A stretch of DNA of 64,000 bases from Camillea tinctor (taxonomy: Eukaryota > Ascomycota > Sordariomycetes > Xylariales > Xylariaceae): the NCBI GenBank assembly GCA_022578605.1, contig MU394064.1:434001-498000 (forward strand), read 5' to 3'. Shown one piece after another: positions 1 through 12,687 of this stretch (within the stretch, counting starts at the first letter, position 1; every line of letters starts with the position of its first letter). The notes under the pieces were generated by a model. The model was not told where the DNA came from and searched no databases. It worked only from the letters and a program-made list of their open reading frames with translations. A program made the translations under genes and the position numbers.

Positions 1-1578
1 CGCGAACGCGTTGGGCATGGCAGCAGTAATCGCTACCTCCAGTCCTTACCTTGCCATCACCTACCCTTTTATATTCTCGATCCTATACTTGATCCAAAAG
101 TTTTACCTACGCACCTCGAGGCAGTTGAGATTACTAGACCTTGAGGTAAAGAGTTCGCTGTAGTAAGTAATCTCCCGAAGGGAAGATCCAGGGCTTTATT
201 GATTGACCAAACTATTAGTTCTCATTTCCTCGACACCATCAAGGGTCTAGCTACATTCCGTGCCTTTGGTTGGGTGGGAGCTGGTACCGAATTAAACAAT
301 AAAATGCTCAATGAATCTCAGCGGCCGTACTATCTTCTTTACATCGTTCAGCGCTGGCTTCTCTTTGCACTGCAAATAGTAGTTGCATTAGTTGCCCTTA
401 CGGTCGTCACACTGGCCACACAACTGCGAGGAAACACAGCTCTTACTGGTGCGAGCTTGGTGACGCTTATGACCTTCGGAGACGTGTTGAACTACATCAT
501 TCGGTGGTGGACGCAGCTCGAAACATCCATTGGTGCTGTTAGCCGCCTTAAGAACTTCTCCGAAAAGGTGAAGCCAGAAGACCAAGAAGGTGAGGATATG
601 GTGCCACCCCCTGAGTGGCCATTGCGTGGTGCTATTGAGATTCGAGGGGTCTCCGCTTCGTATGAGTAAGTGGCGGTCGAAGTCTAACATAATGCGCCAT
701 ACTAATAATAACGTAGGGACGAAGATAGCTTGTATAATACTCAAAAGAATGATGGACTGGTGAGCCCCGCGCTCAAAGACCTCACGCTTTCAATCCGCCC
801 CGGAGAGAAAGTCGCTATTTGTGGCAGAAGTGGAAGGTATGTTGTAACTTGGTTCAACCATAGTCCGCAAAAACGACTAATTAACGTATTAAACTCAAGT
901 GGGAAGTCCTCTATATTGGCACTTTTGCTCCGGCTTCTTGATCCGTTGGCCTCCTGCTCTCACAGTATACTCATCGACGATACACCTTTACATAAAATTG
1001 ACCGCACAACGCTGCGTCAACGGATTATTGCTGTGCCTCAAGAGCCTGTCTTCCTCCCCGATGGTACATCGTACATGGTTAATCTAGACCCGTACTTTAC
1101 TTCCCGGGAGGACGAATGTCGGTCTGTCCTCGAGACTGTCGGCCTTTGGCATTTTGTAGAGTCCAAAGGGGGTCTGAAGGCCGGCCTTATCTCCGACAAT
1201 CTAAGCCAGGGGCAAAAGCAGCTTTTCAGTCTTGCACGCGCGGTGCTTCGAGGGCGCATCCGATCGCGACAATGCGCTGCTAAGAGTCTGGAATGTACCT
1301 CAAATGAGAAGCAGAAAAATTACGGGATCCTGCTACTTGACGAAGTAAGCTCAAGTGTGGATCAAGACACCGATAGGACAATGCAACGCATTATCATGAA
1401 GGAATTCGATAAGTACACGATTGTTATGGTTAGTCACCGTTTAGATATGGTCATGGAGTTCGATACCGTAGTTGTAATGGACAAAGGCAACCTCGTCGAC
1501 GTAGGCCCTCCAAAGCAGCTAGTTCAAAGAGACGGAAGCCAGTTCAAGGATCTTTGGCGCATCAGAAATAAAGAATAA
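1..1578 (+). CDS. ABC multidrug transporter, ABCC/MRP type, C-terminal part (5' end outside window)
   Basis: An ATP-driven membrane exporter of the ABCC class. Only the second transmembrane half and second nucleotide-binding domain are in the window. My exons are 2-162, 219-665, 717-836 and 900-1578. The intron at 837-899 is 63 bp, so it reads through in frame, but it splits Walker A. Once it is removed the motif becomes GRSGSGKSS, which supports the splice. Other motifs are the signature NLSQGQKQ, Walker B ILLLDEVSSSVD and the H-loop MVSHRL. The stretch SHFLDTIKGLATFRAFGW before the last helices is the usual ABCC linker into the second domain. The protein ends shortly after the NBD, as is normal for the family. 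The substrate cannot be told from this part. An in-frame ATG at 199 lies inside the intron 163-218 and is not a start. Confidence 0.9.
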
Positions 1579-2137
1579 ATTCAAGGACAAGATGATATTG
1601 TTTCATCTTTTACCGCTATTTAATCAGTATCTTTCTTCTCTCGAACCGGTACATAATTGTTCGATACAATAGCATTGTATGAAGCCAAAGTTGCACATCT
1701 TGTTCTTCCACGGCTTTGAACAGCACCAATGTTCAGAAACAATCCCGTTGTCGCAAGTATGAAGAGAGGAAGACGATTTCTCACTGCAGGACTGTTCATG
1801 AATAATGAGAGTCATTCGAGGGAAGAGGTTGCCCGCCTCGATGCGTATAAGTATAGGCCATCTCTCCCTTCGAAGTCCATTTCCCTTCTCTCTCATCATC
1901 ATCACAACACACACACACAACACAAATACTAGCAACTCAATACCACATCAACAACAAGAAAAATTCAAAAGACACTTCAAAAAACCCAATCAAAAACTCA
2001 CAGCAAATCAGGTATTTGCTTTCGAACTCAAAACTTCATCTACTCACAGCGAATTTGGTATTCGCTCTTGTGTCAACAACAAATATTAACCGAACTATCA
2101 CTCCGATCAACATCCATTTCAACTTATAACAATTAAA
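1579..2137. other. intergenic, 3' end of ABC gene and promoter of next gene
   Basis: No supported gene. The second half is CT-rich, then CA-rich (tandem ACAC near 1907-1920), which is typical of a fungal 5' leader before the ATG at 2138. Confidence 0.5.
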
Positions 2138-3799
2138 ATGGCTGGTCTTAACATGCAACCAGGTGACCGAGCTCTTCGTGTCGTTTCCGCCGGTACCATT
2201 GATTATGGCCGGAACAAACCTGCCGGCCCCAATATCCGGCAAAATGTGATTCCTCGGATCACTGGAACTGTCGCTGGCATGGAAGCCTGTCAAGCTGGTC
2301 GTAATAACCCTGTTGACGCTCGCAGCCTTGCCAGCGGTGTCTTCTATGAACATCGAACTCTGCCCCTCCCTCAGATGGTTTCTACACCTTTCTTAACTCA
2401 TCTTGATCTTCTCTCTCAAGACCCTGATGTTCGGGCTGCGGCTCTGGTGCCTCTCCGTCGTCGATTCCTCCCTAATAACGAGGTCCTTCATCATCCTGTT
2501 TACCAGGGGATCAGCACACGGGAATTCTCAATCTTCAACCTGCAGATTGACGGCGGATGGATTGTAGTTTTTATCCGAATTCAGCGCATCGATAATGCGG
2601 AAATGTTCTGGAACCCTGCACAGGAAAAATGGTACCAGTTCGAAGTTCAAGAAATAGCCTTCATAGATCCGCGAGATAATCCAGGTGCGGTACAACGCCT
2701 CACACGAACCTACGATGCTGTTCGGGGTATTCTGGAGCAAGGAAGCATCCGCCTTGACGTTCATAATGTTCAATATCACTGGATTGAATTCGAAGGATGT
2801 GGTAATGCGCCCGAGCTTACCGGTTACTGGGCTTATGCCATAAACCGTGAGTTCATGCGACGATTCCGCATCCTCACTCTTCAACGTCCACGAGTTGGCC
2901 TGGCACCCACTGGGCTACAAAACATGCCCAACGTTCCCGACGATTTCTGGCTTAACTGGCGGGAGCCATGGAACGTTGATATTCTTCGTCAAGCGATGCT
3001 CGGAGCTGATGCTCTTCGGGGTGTTCAGCAGTCTAACTACCAGGCTTATATAGCTCTGATTGTGCCGAGCGATCAAGCTCGTCAAGGATTGGCTGACCTT
3101 CAACCTCCCCAAAATCTTCATGTTATGTACCCCGATGAATGGTTCCAGGGCTATGACAATGAGGGCCCCCCCTTGGTTCTCGCCGCTCTTCCTCATCTGC
3201 CTGGTGGAGGTCTACCTGGTGGGGCTCCACCTGCTGGAGGACCACCCGCTGGAGGACCACCCGCTGGAGGACCACCCGCTGGAGGACCACCTGCTGGAGG
3301 ACCACCTTTTGGAGGACCACCTACTGGTGGACCACCTACTGGAAGTCCACCTGCTGGAAGTACGCCTGCTGGAAGTACGCCTGCTGGAAGTCCACCTGGT
3401 ATGCCCCCTTCTCCCCTCAGCGGTGGTAGCTGGAGCATCGACGGCATTGCCATGAGCGGCGGTAGCATGAGCGGTGGTAGCTGGAGCATCAACGGCATTG
3501 CCATGAGCGGCAGTAGCATGAGCGGTGGTAGCATGAGTGGTGGTAATCCCGGGTCCAGAGACCCATCCGGTGGCAATGCAGGAAGTGGTCCTTCTATTTC
3601 TTATCAGCCCGCCCCTGATGTCGAAATGTCTGACTCCGCCCCTAGTGAGGATCCCGCGACTGGTCCTGCTATAATTCCTGACGATAGCCGACTTTCGAGC
3701 GGTCGCAAGCGACTTCGGGGGGTTCTTAGTGAGCCTGGTTCTAGTGGACAGGCGTCTAAGCGCCATCGGGGTAATAGATCTCATGGTTCTCAACGATAA
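2138..3799 (+). CDS. unrecognised protein with GGPPA repeats and basic C-terminus
   Basis: Single-exon frame of 553 aa. I do not recognise the family. Residues 1-340 look globular. They include an aromatic stretch (GGWIVVFIRIQRID) and, further on, VQYHWIEFEGCGNAPELTGY followed by a helix-like segment. The order W...D...C-G...aromatic helix recalls Ulp1/C48-type cysteine proteases, but no catalytic triad can be assigned, so this is weak. About residues 350-430 are a Gly/Pro repeat of period five (GGPPA, then GSTPA variants). Next come two copies of a GGSWSI-D/N-GIAMS unit and a Ser-rich tail. The tail has two basic clusters, GRKRLR and SKRHRG, about 19 residues apart, which look like a bipartite nuclear localisation signal. 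Codon-length repeats and the stop are clean, and no introns are needed. The ATG at 2138 has an A at -3. Confidence 0.6.
   Translation: MAGLNMQPGDRALRVVSAGTIDYGRNKPAGPNIRQNVIPRITGTVAGMEACQAGRNNPVDARSLASGVFYEHRTLPLPQMVSTPFLTHLDLLSQDPDVRAAALVPLRRRFLPNNEVLHHPVYQGISTREFSIFNLQIDGGWIVVFIRIQRIDNAEMFWNPAQEKWYQFEVQEIAFIDPRDNPGAVQRLTRTYDAVRGILEQGSIRLDVHNVQYHWIEFEGCGNAPELTGYWAYAINREFMRRFRILTLQRPRVGLAPTGLQNMPNVPDDFWLNWREPWNVDILRQAMLGADALRGVQQSNYQAYIALIVPSDQARQGLADLQPPQNLHVMYPDEWFQGYDNEGPPLVLAALPHLPGGGLPGGAPPAGGPPAGGPPAGGPPAGGPPAGGPPFGGPPTGGPPTGSPPAGSTPAGSTPAGSPPGMPPSPLSGGSWSIDGIAMSGGSMSGGSWSINGIAMSGSSMSGGSMSGGNPGSRDPSGGNAGSGPSISYQPAPDVEMSDSAPSEDPATGPAIIPDDSRLSSGRKRLRGVLSEPGSSGQASKRHRGNRSHGSQR
3225..3398 (+). 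repeat. 15-bp tandem repeat encoding GGPPA
   Basis: In-frame minisatellite inside the coding sequence. The first units are near-identical copies of a 15-mer containing GGAGGACCACCCGCT, decaying into GGAAGTACGCCTGCT variants at the 3' side. The near-identity of the central units suggests recent expansion. Confidence 0.85.
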
Positions 3800-6700
3800 G
3801 TGCCCAACTCCCCCTACTTATAGGCGCGGTTTCTCTTCCTCTAACATGGCCTTCGCAGTGGTATCATAAATCATAAATCGGCCCAAGACAACGCACAAAG
3901 AAAATGTAAGTGGATCACGGTAACTTGCACCTACACGCACATCACCTCCCCACCCGCCCCTCATCCCCCCTTTTTTCTAGACTCTGCTTCCTCTCGCCCA
4001 GTATCATTTCTTGTTTTGTCCTTGTTTCAGAGCGTTTCCTATTGTCAGTGTTTTAAAAAAGTTAGGGTGAGAAAATAGCTTCAGAAAAGGTGAGAATTTT
4101 TGCAAAAGCATAAAACTACAAAAAAAAAAAAAAAAAAAAAAAGAAAAGAAAAGAACAGAAAAGACACAGAGAGAGAGCAGTTTAAGGTAGAGATGAAAGA
4201 GAAAAAAGTAGAAGAAAATGACCAGAAAAAATCCCGACCTTTCCTACTTTTTTTGGTTCTCAGATTCTAGGTAGATAACGAGTAATTCACTTATGTCATT
4301 TGTTTCCTCAAAACTAATATTCTTCTTTGTGCCCCATGTTTTAGGCCATGCAGAGCCAGTGACATATCATGTAATCCCCTCCCTTCTAAAATGAACTTCA
4401 CACAAGAAATAGTGAAAATAGAGTAGGCCACCAGCAGAGCATAGCTAATTAATTAAACAGATCACATGTATTAAGTAGGAAATATTCGCAAGCGACCTTT
4501 TTCTTTGATGTGCTACACATTCGGTGAGTATTATACATATGGCTTTTGGTAGGAGACAGATGGTCTTTGGCATGAAGTCAGTAAATATAACAGACGCATC
4601 ATATATCACCGCTTATGTGAGGTCATATGGCGCCATAGACTCTATAATTTCTTCTCTGTCTTGGTGTTACATGATTATTCAATATAATCAGTCAGACAAC
4701 TCCAAGTAATACCTCAAGGCAGTTGTTCAAAGTTATCCTCTTCCCTTGCCACTTGGTCCTCTTTGCCTCCTTTTCTGAAACGACCCTGTTCATAGTCCTT
4801 CTGTCTCGTTAGTACAAAGAAAGTTAGCACATGAGAGGGAGTAGCGTCTTGAGTGATTACGTGTCAAGTCCCCTTACTTGGTTTGATTCTCTTTGTTTCG
4901 TTGAAGCTCATGTTTCTTTCAGCTTATCCCACGGGTGAAGATTCTACCCCCCGCGCCCCTTTCCATATTTGATTACGACGAAGTTGTTCACCTGGATATT
5001 TGACACCCGTTAAAGGCCCCATTCCCAAGTTGATAAATAACAATGTTTCATAGTACTAGCCCATACTCCTACGTTCCTTACCCAATATCGTTTTCATTGA
5101 GATCCCTGATATCTACATATTGATGCCCCTTCTGTTCGTTTGATCTAGTGAAGGGATCTATATGGTTCGCCATGAGGGATATCATTCGGAATTTCCGTAC
5201 CCTGATTCCGACATCATTATACCTAATTGTGTATAAGTCCCCCTATCACCCGCCTCCCCTTCCCCCCTCCACCCCTTTACCAGATCTAGAATAATAGATC
5301 CCAGGGCCATAGAGATGGGGTCGTAGAGCATGGATGTGATTACGTAAAAATTCATTATTCTAGCTGGTGTCTCGGGTTAGATCTTTTACCCGTCAGCCGT
5401 GTCAAAGATCGATAGGTCCCGACCTTTGACAGGGACGCACGCATATATACGACCCAGGAAGTGACCTTACATTAGGATCGGTTACCCTGCTAAATCCAAG
5501 CTTGGAAGATAGCTACTAGCTGCTGCAGGGCTAGGTTAGATGGGTAGTATGTAGGTAGGTGAAGGTAGGTGTGGGACGCATGTACCCGCTCGCCTCGTTC
5601 ACATGTCCCCCTGATGGTCTGGTTTGGGCTGGAATGTTGAAAGAAATGCCTACCATTCTCCCGATCAGAGGCGCAGTTGGCGATTGCGCCGAAGGTGTGA
5701 TGATATACGTTCACCGATAGGTAGTGTACATACATAAACTGTTCTCTTTTATCCTTCCACCTCTGTATGTCTGTGTCCTGTCCGTGTGAGTGCATCCATA
5801 TTATTGCATGCGCTAGCTATATTTAGCTGGTTTGTTTTTCACGCCTGTAGATCCGCTTAGAGATGCCGATGAATGAGACGGTACCTATTCTTATGCGCTT
5901 CCGTGTGTACGGTATTATACGTAGGTTATAGTATATAGGTATATCTTATCGCTGGTTATTCAGGCTCTGCGACGGTTATGGATATAGGGGATGGCTCTTG
6001 TTAATCGAGTTTCCTGCCATGAGCATCAATATACCTTACCTAGATCAATGGTACGTACGGGTTTGCTTCGGGATCATAATTCAACTTTATCTGTGTAAGT
6101 CCCGAGACTATGGATACTCTAGATACTCTAACCTAGATTGTATGATACCTACTCTACAATAGTACCTAGGTAACAGATAGCTGACATAATATCTCTTTAC
6201 CTATCGTCGTTTCCTTCTTTCCTTTATCAAGAAAACCGCCGAGTTATCTGCGGCAGTCCGGACCCACCGGAAGCGCCGCCGAGATGTGGGGAATACGCGC
6301 AATGTTCGCGAACGATGGAAAAGTTAAAGGCGGGGCAAAATTGGTGGAGACAGGAGAAAGAAAAAAAATGAAACAAAAAAGAAAATGGAAATAATAATGG
6401 CAATTCAGAAGAAAATATACAGCAACATTGGACTTGAAGTATTGGTATTAGTAGTTAAAGAAAATATTCTTTGGGTGGCCGGGCAACGAGATGCGCTATG
6501 CTTTCATTTTTCATCTTTGAACAACTTGAACATTCAAGCCGATATGGATTATACCAGATCTTAGGACGAGTTTTGCTTCATCTAGATATGTCAGTAGTAA
6601 TACTTCAATCAATTGGCTATTCAGTCTCAGTCTCGAGTCTCGGTATAGACTCGGGTTGTGCCTCCTAGTTACTTGTATAACATATACAGTATACAGTACC

Positions 6701-9095
6701 AAAGGTAAACACCCATATAAAATGTCAAATTAGTTAGGTTTATGAGATCCTTCCTGTTAAGGTGGAGACAGTTGGAAGAGAGGTGGGTAAGAAGCGAAAG
6801 TGATGTCACGACTTTCTTTTTTTCTTTTCTTTTTTTGTCAATAAGTCTTCAACGGAATGCCTCCCGCATCTGCGTCCGCACCGGGTCCGCACCATGTCCG
6901 CACTTCAACCTTCAAATGCTCTCGCCAACGCCAACGAGGCTCTTGCGCAGGTTAGGGGTATTCGGCTTAACTCTAATGGCATGATCACCCCAAGACCATC
7001 TATCCAATTACACAAGGGCCGAAGGTTCCCGGGATGTAATATGTATGTATTGGAGGTTGGTTGGTGGTGGGATCGATGGCTGCTAATGGGCTTCGTTCGG
7101 CTTAGACGATGTGACCACCCGCAAAGGAAGCCCCCGACTTGGGATGCTTCCAATTATCTGCCGGTAAAATGCTCTGACCTCCTCTATATCCATGGCCAAG
7201 TAGTGTTCTCATGGGATTAGACTGGTCAGGTCCTGGCTTGTTAGTCTATCTGTATGCTGTATGTATGTAAGTGAATGTTTCTTCCTGGTGGGCGATGTGT
7301 ATACCCCTGTTAGATTAGGTACATGGATGAATTATAGATCTACATTCGGTTATATGCATATTTTGTAACCGAATTGTATAACCTCCCACTTACCACTTAC
7401 AAGTCGTACATAGATATCTAGGTTAACATTGAAACCCGAAAGTTAATATGTTTTATCAAGTCAATGGTTATACCCATCAAAAGCATCCATTCGCATAAAT
7501 ATGCCATGTATCTACATAGGCAGGCACGGTATCAAGTTTGAGGCAAACCCATCTAAATCGATGGATGTAAATTCTCGAATTTCAGAGATTCCTAAGAGAA
7601 TGACGATTTTCTGGTGTAGCTATATCTGCTGACAAGCTGATCAGCAGATCGAGATCCAAACAGTACCTAGCAGGTAGTAAGAAACTGTCTCTAGTGCTGT
7701 TTGTCGAAGTGAGGAACACCCCGCGGGTCAAACTTCGGATGTGAGAGGAGAAAGAGTCCGAGGGCGCATTACTAACAGGTCTATTGGGTATGGGTAAGCA
7801 CATTGGTCGGTATAAACAGTTTCCCTGTGATTGGTAGGACAGGCTGCAAATATAATATACTCATGCAGCTCCCCATATGGGGTACATGATGGTTTCCCCA
7901 TCGAACACAGTCTGTAGGTACCTACCGAAACTTGGCTAACATATCAATTCTAACACCTTTCTCTCCCTAGTTAGATATAATGTTATGTTAGGAATAAAGA
8001 ATTACCTACCCAAGTACATAATCAAATTACATAACTTGCAGAAGTTTCATGTTACATATTTAGAATCTCCTAAAGAGAAAACCCAAAAACTGTACCTAGT
8101 ATGTAAGACTTCACTCAACAAGCTCTTGCAGTGGCGGTGATCACACGTACAACTGAATCCTGATGGTGTAAGTCGACAAGAATGAGCTTTCAATTACCCC
8201 TCTTCTGATTGGCTTCCCATTAGTAAAACCTTCTCCCCGCTTTATGCAACTACCAGGATTATACCGTCATGGTAACCTCAATGCATGCATATGTATCTCT
8301 TGTAAGTCTCCACTTTTTCAACCTAGTCTAGCTGTAAGTCTAAGTCGGTCCACTTTCTTCTGCTTCTTCATCTTCTTCTTCTTCCTCTCTTGTCCACTTA
8401 CACCACACACATATTCCCCACCCCGCTCTGCCGCGCGACTCTTTGTCGTGTAAATCCCATTCAGACCAGACCATTTTTTGACTCCAATTATGGCTTGATG
8501 TCGTGCGCCAACGTGTGTTATCCTGTACCACGTTCTACCTAGATGTAGTAAGTCGTAAGACCGGGGGGGTTCGGGGGTTTATACCCAGCCCAGGATATGT
8601 GTATGTATGTATGGTGTGTGTACCAGTAATGGAGACATCGGGAAGAAGGTGAGTATGAGTACTGTGTAGTGAGAAGAGTACTTTGACTAGGTTTGTTATC
8701 TCTTCTTCTTCTTCTTCTCCCCCCCTTCGTCATCGAGAGACCCTACACCCTACACAGACCTACACACACACATCCCCCCATACGTTTTCATCCTATTTAT
8801 GCCTTTAGCCTCCCACTTCTTCTCTTACCTCTTATATCTTTCTCATTTATCCTCCCCTACCGCCCCCATACCACATTAACATCTGCCAATCTATAAGTCT
8901 CTCCATACAAGAGACATCAAACAAAATATATTCTTCTTCGCTTCATTTATCTGATACACAAGCTATTTAGATTTGGTGGCTTGACCTGCCGAGATACCCA
9001 TACATATATACATATCGTATATCAGCAACGATACCCCCCTCCCTGTCCTGATTGTTTAAGTTGTTGAGGTTCATATAACCACCACAACCGTCACC
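3800..9095. other. gene-poor spacer upstream of catalase
   Basis: About 5.3 kb in which I could support no gene. There are short open frames only, without recognisable domains. It contains a run of about 25 A at 4120-4146, many ACCTA/TAGGT words, and pyrimidine-rich segments at 8340-8410 and 8690-8880. The latter are likely the promoter and 5' leader of the catalase gene. Confidence 0.5.
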
Positions 9096-10666
9096 ATGGT
9101 AGCTGACGACAAGCCCGCCTCCACCTTCAAGTATAACGAGAAGCCCGTTTATACTACCTCCAATGGCGCCCCTGTCGAACACCCCTCCAAGTGGCAGCGT
9201 ATTGGCACTCAGGGTCCTCTCCTTCTCCAGGACTTCCACCTGATCGACCTGCTCGCCCACTTCGACCGCGAGCGTATCCCCGAACGCGTTGTCCACGCCA
9301 AGGGGGCCGGTGCCTATGGAGAATTCGAGCTCACCGACGACATCAGCGACATCAGCGCCATTGACATGTTGACTGGTGTTGGCAAGAAGACCCCTTGCGT
9401 CGTTCGTTTCTCTACTGTCGGTGGTGAGAAGGGTTCTGCCGACAGCGCCAGAGACCCCAGAGGTACGTACGATCAATACTGAATATGATCAAACCTTATG
9501 TCAGCTGTTAGTTACTGACATTAATATCGTGTCTAGGGTTTGCTATGAAGTTCTACACGCAGCAGGGTAACTGGGACTGGGTATACAACAACACTCCGAT
9601 ATTCTTCCTCCGCGACCCTACCAACTTCCCCCTTTTCATCCACACCCAGAAGCGCAATCCCCAGACCAACCTGAAGGATGCCACCATGTTCTGGGACTAC
9701 CTGGCCACCCACCAGGAGTCTGTCCACCAGGTGATGCACCTCTTCTCCGACAGAGGTACCCCCTATTCGTACAGATTCATGAACGGCTATTCCGGCCACA
9801 CACACAAGTTCGTCAAGCCCGACGGCTCCTTCGTCTACGTCCAGATCCACCTGAAGACCGACCAGGGAAACAAGACCTTTAATAATGAGGAGGCCACCAA
9901 GATGGCCGCGGAGAACCCTGACTTCTCCACCCAGGATCTCTTCGAAGCTATTCAGAGGGGTGAATTCCCGAGTTGGACTGTCTACATTCAGACCTTGACT
10001 CCTCAGCAGGCTGAGAAGTTCAAGTGGAACATCTTTGATCTGACTAAGGTCTGGCCGCAGAAGGAAGTACCTCTGCGGCGGTTTGGCAAGTTGACTCTCA
10101 ACAAGAACGTCGAGAACTACTTTGCCGAGATTGAGCAGGTTGCTTTCTCCCCGTCACATCTGGTTCCCGGTGTCGAGCCCTCGGCAGACCCCGTCCTGCA
10201 GTCGCGTCTGTTCTCCTACCCCGATACCCACAGACACAGACTGGGTGTCAACTACCAGCAGATCCCCGTCAACGCTCCCCTGCGAGCATTCAACCCCTTC
10301 CAGCGTGATGGTAGCATGTCTGTAAACGGCAACTACGGTGCCAACCCGAACTACCCCAGCAGCTACCGACACCTGACGTATCAGCCCGTCAAGCCCACCA
10401 ACCCCCACGAGAAGTGGGCTGGCGTGGCCGTCAGCGAGATGTTTGACGAAATCAAGCCCCATGACTACGAGCAGGCCAACGGCCTCTGGCAAGTTCTGGG
10501 CCGGACTCCGGGCCAGCAGGATAACTTCATCAACAACGTCGCCGGTCACCTGAGTGCCGCTCACCAGGACACTCGGGCCCGCACCTACGACATGTTCTCC
10601 AAGGTCAACCCGGAACTGGGCGCCGCCATCAAGGCTGCGACCGAGAAGAACGCCTCCAAACTGTAA
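9096..10666 (+). CDS. CTA1: catalase, small-subunit monofunctional, peroxisomal
   Basis: Haem enzyme that dismutates hydrogen peroxide to water and oxygen. Exons are 9096-9462 and 9537-10666; the intron 9463-9536 (74 bp) has a TACTGAC branch point. The spliced product is 498 aa, the normal length of the small-subunit clade. Visible motifs are the distal His segment RVVHAKGAG, the catalytic-face segment FFLRDPTNFPLFIHTQKR, and the proximal haem-ligand segment RLFSYPDTHRHRLG with its Tyr. The last three residues are SKL, a canonical PTS1, so the enzyme should be imported into peroxisomes, as are yeast Cta1 and Neurospora CAT-4. The start sits in CACCATGG, a strong context. The symbol is the yeast name; orthology within the clade is inferred. 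The gene is isolated, with long spacers on both sides. Confidence 0.95.
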
Positions 10667-12509
10667 AATTATTATAAGGTATCTTGAATTTAATAAAAAC
10701 AAACCAAATCTATAGTTGAAACTATTATTGTGTGTGTTTGATTAGGGGAGGAAAAGGGGGGGGAATATCAATTACCTACTACTATGCTGCTATGTGTGCG
10801 CTTAAAAATTGGGTCGTCCCGTGACATGGGTAATGCTGTAAATGTTGCTGTATTTAGCTTGTCTCGATCATAGATGATCTGAATCTAGGATGTATATGGG
10901 TCTGATTGGAGCATTAGATAAGATCAATGATACTCCGAGCTTCTTTCTTTTCTTCTTTAAATATGTTTATCAGCCCCAGTCTAGTGAATTGGGTAACCTA
11001 TAGAGGAGTCCCCTTACCCTCAGGTATAAGAACGGTGAGGGACAGAAGTCAGCCTTCGGTCTACCCACCCATCATACTATTTAGTCGTATAGAAACCACA
11101 TAAACAAAAACCAATATTGATCTCTACATCTGCCGCTGACTGACTTCTTAAGTACAAAGAATATTAACGCGAACTTGTATAGCGACGCATTATATATATA
11201 TATATGTATACACTGAGCTGCGGTTCCAAGTCCCCACAATACTAGATTGGCTATGTACCCATGTAGTCATCGGCCACGGACCAGTCACCGTTGCCTTCGC
11301 TCGCTATTGGCCCGGAATAACGACGTAGGTCAGCTGATTCCCGAAGCATCAAGCGGTGCTGATATACGACCTGGTAGTGCTGAGATACCTACAGATACAT
11401 GGGTGGGTAAGATATTACGGTAATTACCTAGGTTAAGGAGGTATTTGTGCGGTGTGGGTGATGTTGTTACGAATAAGTGTTGGGCAACCCCCATCGTACC
11501 ATGAGACAAAAGATTCTAGCAATGATTGAGTGGTTATTGTGGCCCGATTCTGTATTATATAGTTACCCCGTTGGCTGGGACGTAACAGATGTTTGGTATC
11601 TTTGCCTTGGTATATTTCCCCGGATGGGGAGTATACCTATTGTATGATACGGAAAGAGTCGGGTGCTTAGGCAGTTGCGTGTAAATAGGTATATAAAAGT
11701 CATAGGTTTGACATACGACGGGAAGTAGGTGGATAGATGAGTATGGAAGTGCAAATCCGGGACCAATAGCTATATAGGATTATATATAAGTTATATCATG
11801 TCAACTCTAGACTTGGTGTTTGGTAAATGGTAAAATAGACCTGTACCTTATCTCTTTCTTTTTCCTTCTCTCTTTGAATGTTTTTATATAGCATATTTCT
11901 CTAACCTTGAAAATCGATAGTGTCTCTCGTCGGAGTAAGACAGTAGGTGGGAGATAAAAGCAAGAGGAAAAGGAAATCACAGAAGAAAATGGTGAATTTC
12001 CCCCAGTTGCTATACTTCTCATATTGCTGCGGACTATATAAGAGCTAACTGGCAAAAGGCAATCGGCACATGTCTTTTGCTCCACACATATAAATGATGC
12101 AGGTCAGTATAAAAGACTGGAAGTTTGAGGGTCTGAAGAGGGAATCTTCCATATCACACGTAACCTATAAAATGAACAGTTTCATGTGACTTTTATAACT
12201 TTTATGACTTTTACGACTCTTACAAGAGGATTCTTAGTATATTAACGAGAAGACATTTTTTATATAGCCCTACAGTCTCCCCTTCACCCGCCCAGCACCG
12301 GGGAGGCCTTTTTCAACATCTACATCTCACTCCATTGCTGACAGACGTAGTTAGATTTCGTCACTAACAGCATGAAAAGAACCAATAGATTCCCCTGTTG
12401 TCCCTGATTTTGCTTTGCCTTCCTAATTAATTCAGACAGGGTCTTCTAGGAGCACAGCCTCTGCTCACTGTTCCACATTTCCACACTAGTTTTTTTAAAA
12501 CCGTACTAT
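10667..12509. other. intergenic, catalase 3' side
   Basis: No gene supported. It contains an (AT)n microsatellite near 11190-11207 and several minus-strand short frames without homology that I can see. It ends at the target-site duplication of the element that follows. Confidence 0.5.
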
Positions 12510-12514
12510 TCTCC

Positions 12515-12577
12515 TGTAAAGCTAAAAAGCAAATGCTAATAGCTTTTTGACTATTAGCTCATATATAGTCCGTGACA
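12515..12577 (-). repeat. terminal direct repeat (3' LTR of the miniature element)
   Basis: 63 bp, identical to 12833-12895. Its centre is an imperfect palindrome with 8-bp arms GCTAATAG and CTATTAGC around an 8-nt loop. Confidence 0.9.
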
Positions 12578-12687
12578 CACCCCCCAAGTTGCGCCGACTG
12601 AAGTGCTCTGTGAGGTCTAGCGCAATTTGCCTAGCCTCCGGCTAGTACGGACTTATCAAACTCTCCATCCGACTTAACAATGGAGTT

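Noticed and set aside
3060..3793. Alternative frames through the GGPPA repeat (LEDHP or WSSS repeats)
   Set aside because: They are other-frame or antisense translations of the same 15-bp repeat. The 2138 frame alone extends cleanly both sides.
6894..7220. 108-aa frame before the catalase gene
   Set aside because: No domain, no supporting splice structure, low-complexity Trp/Arg end. Treated as chance.
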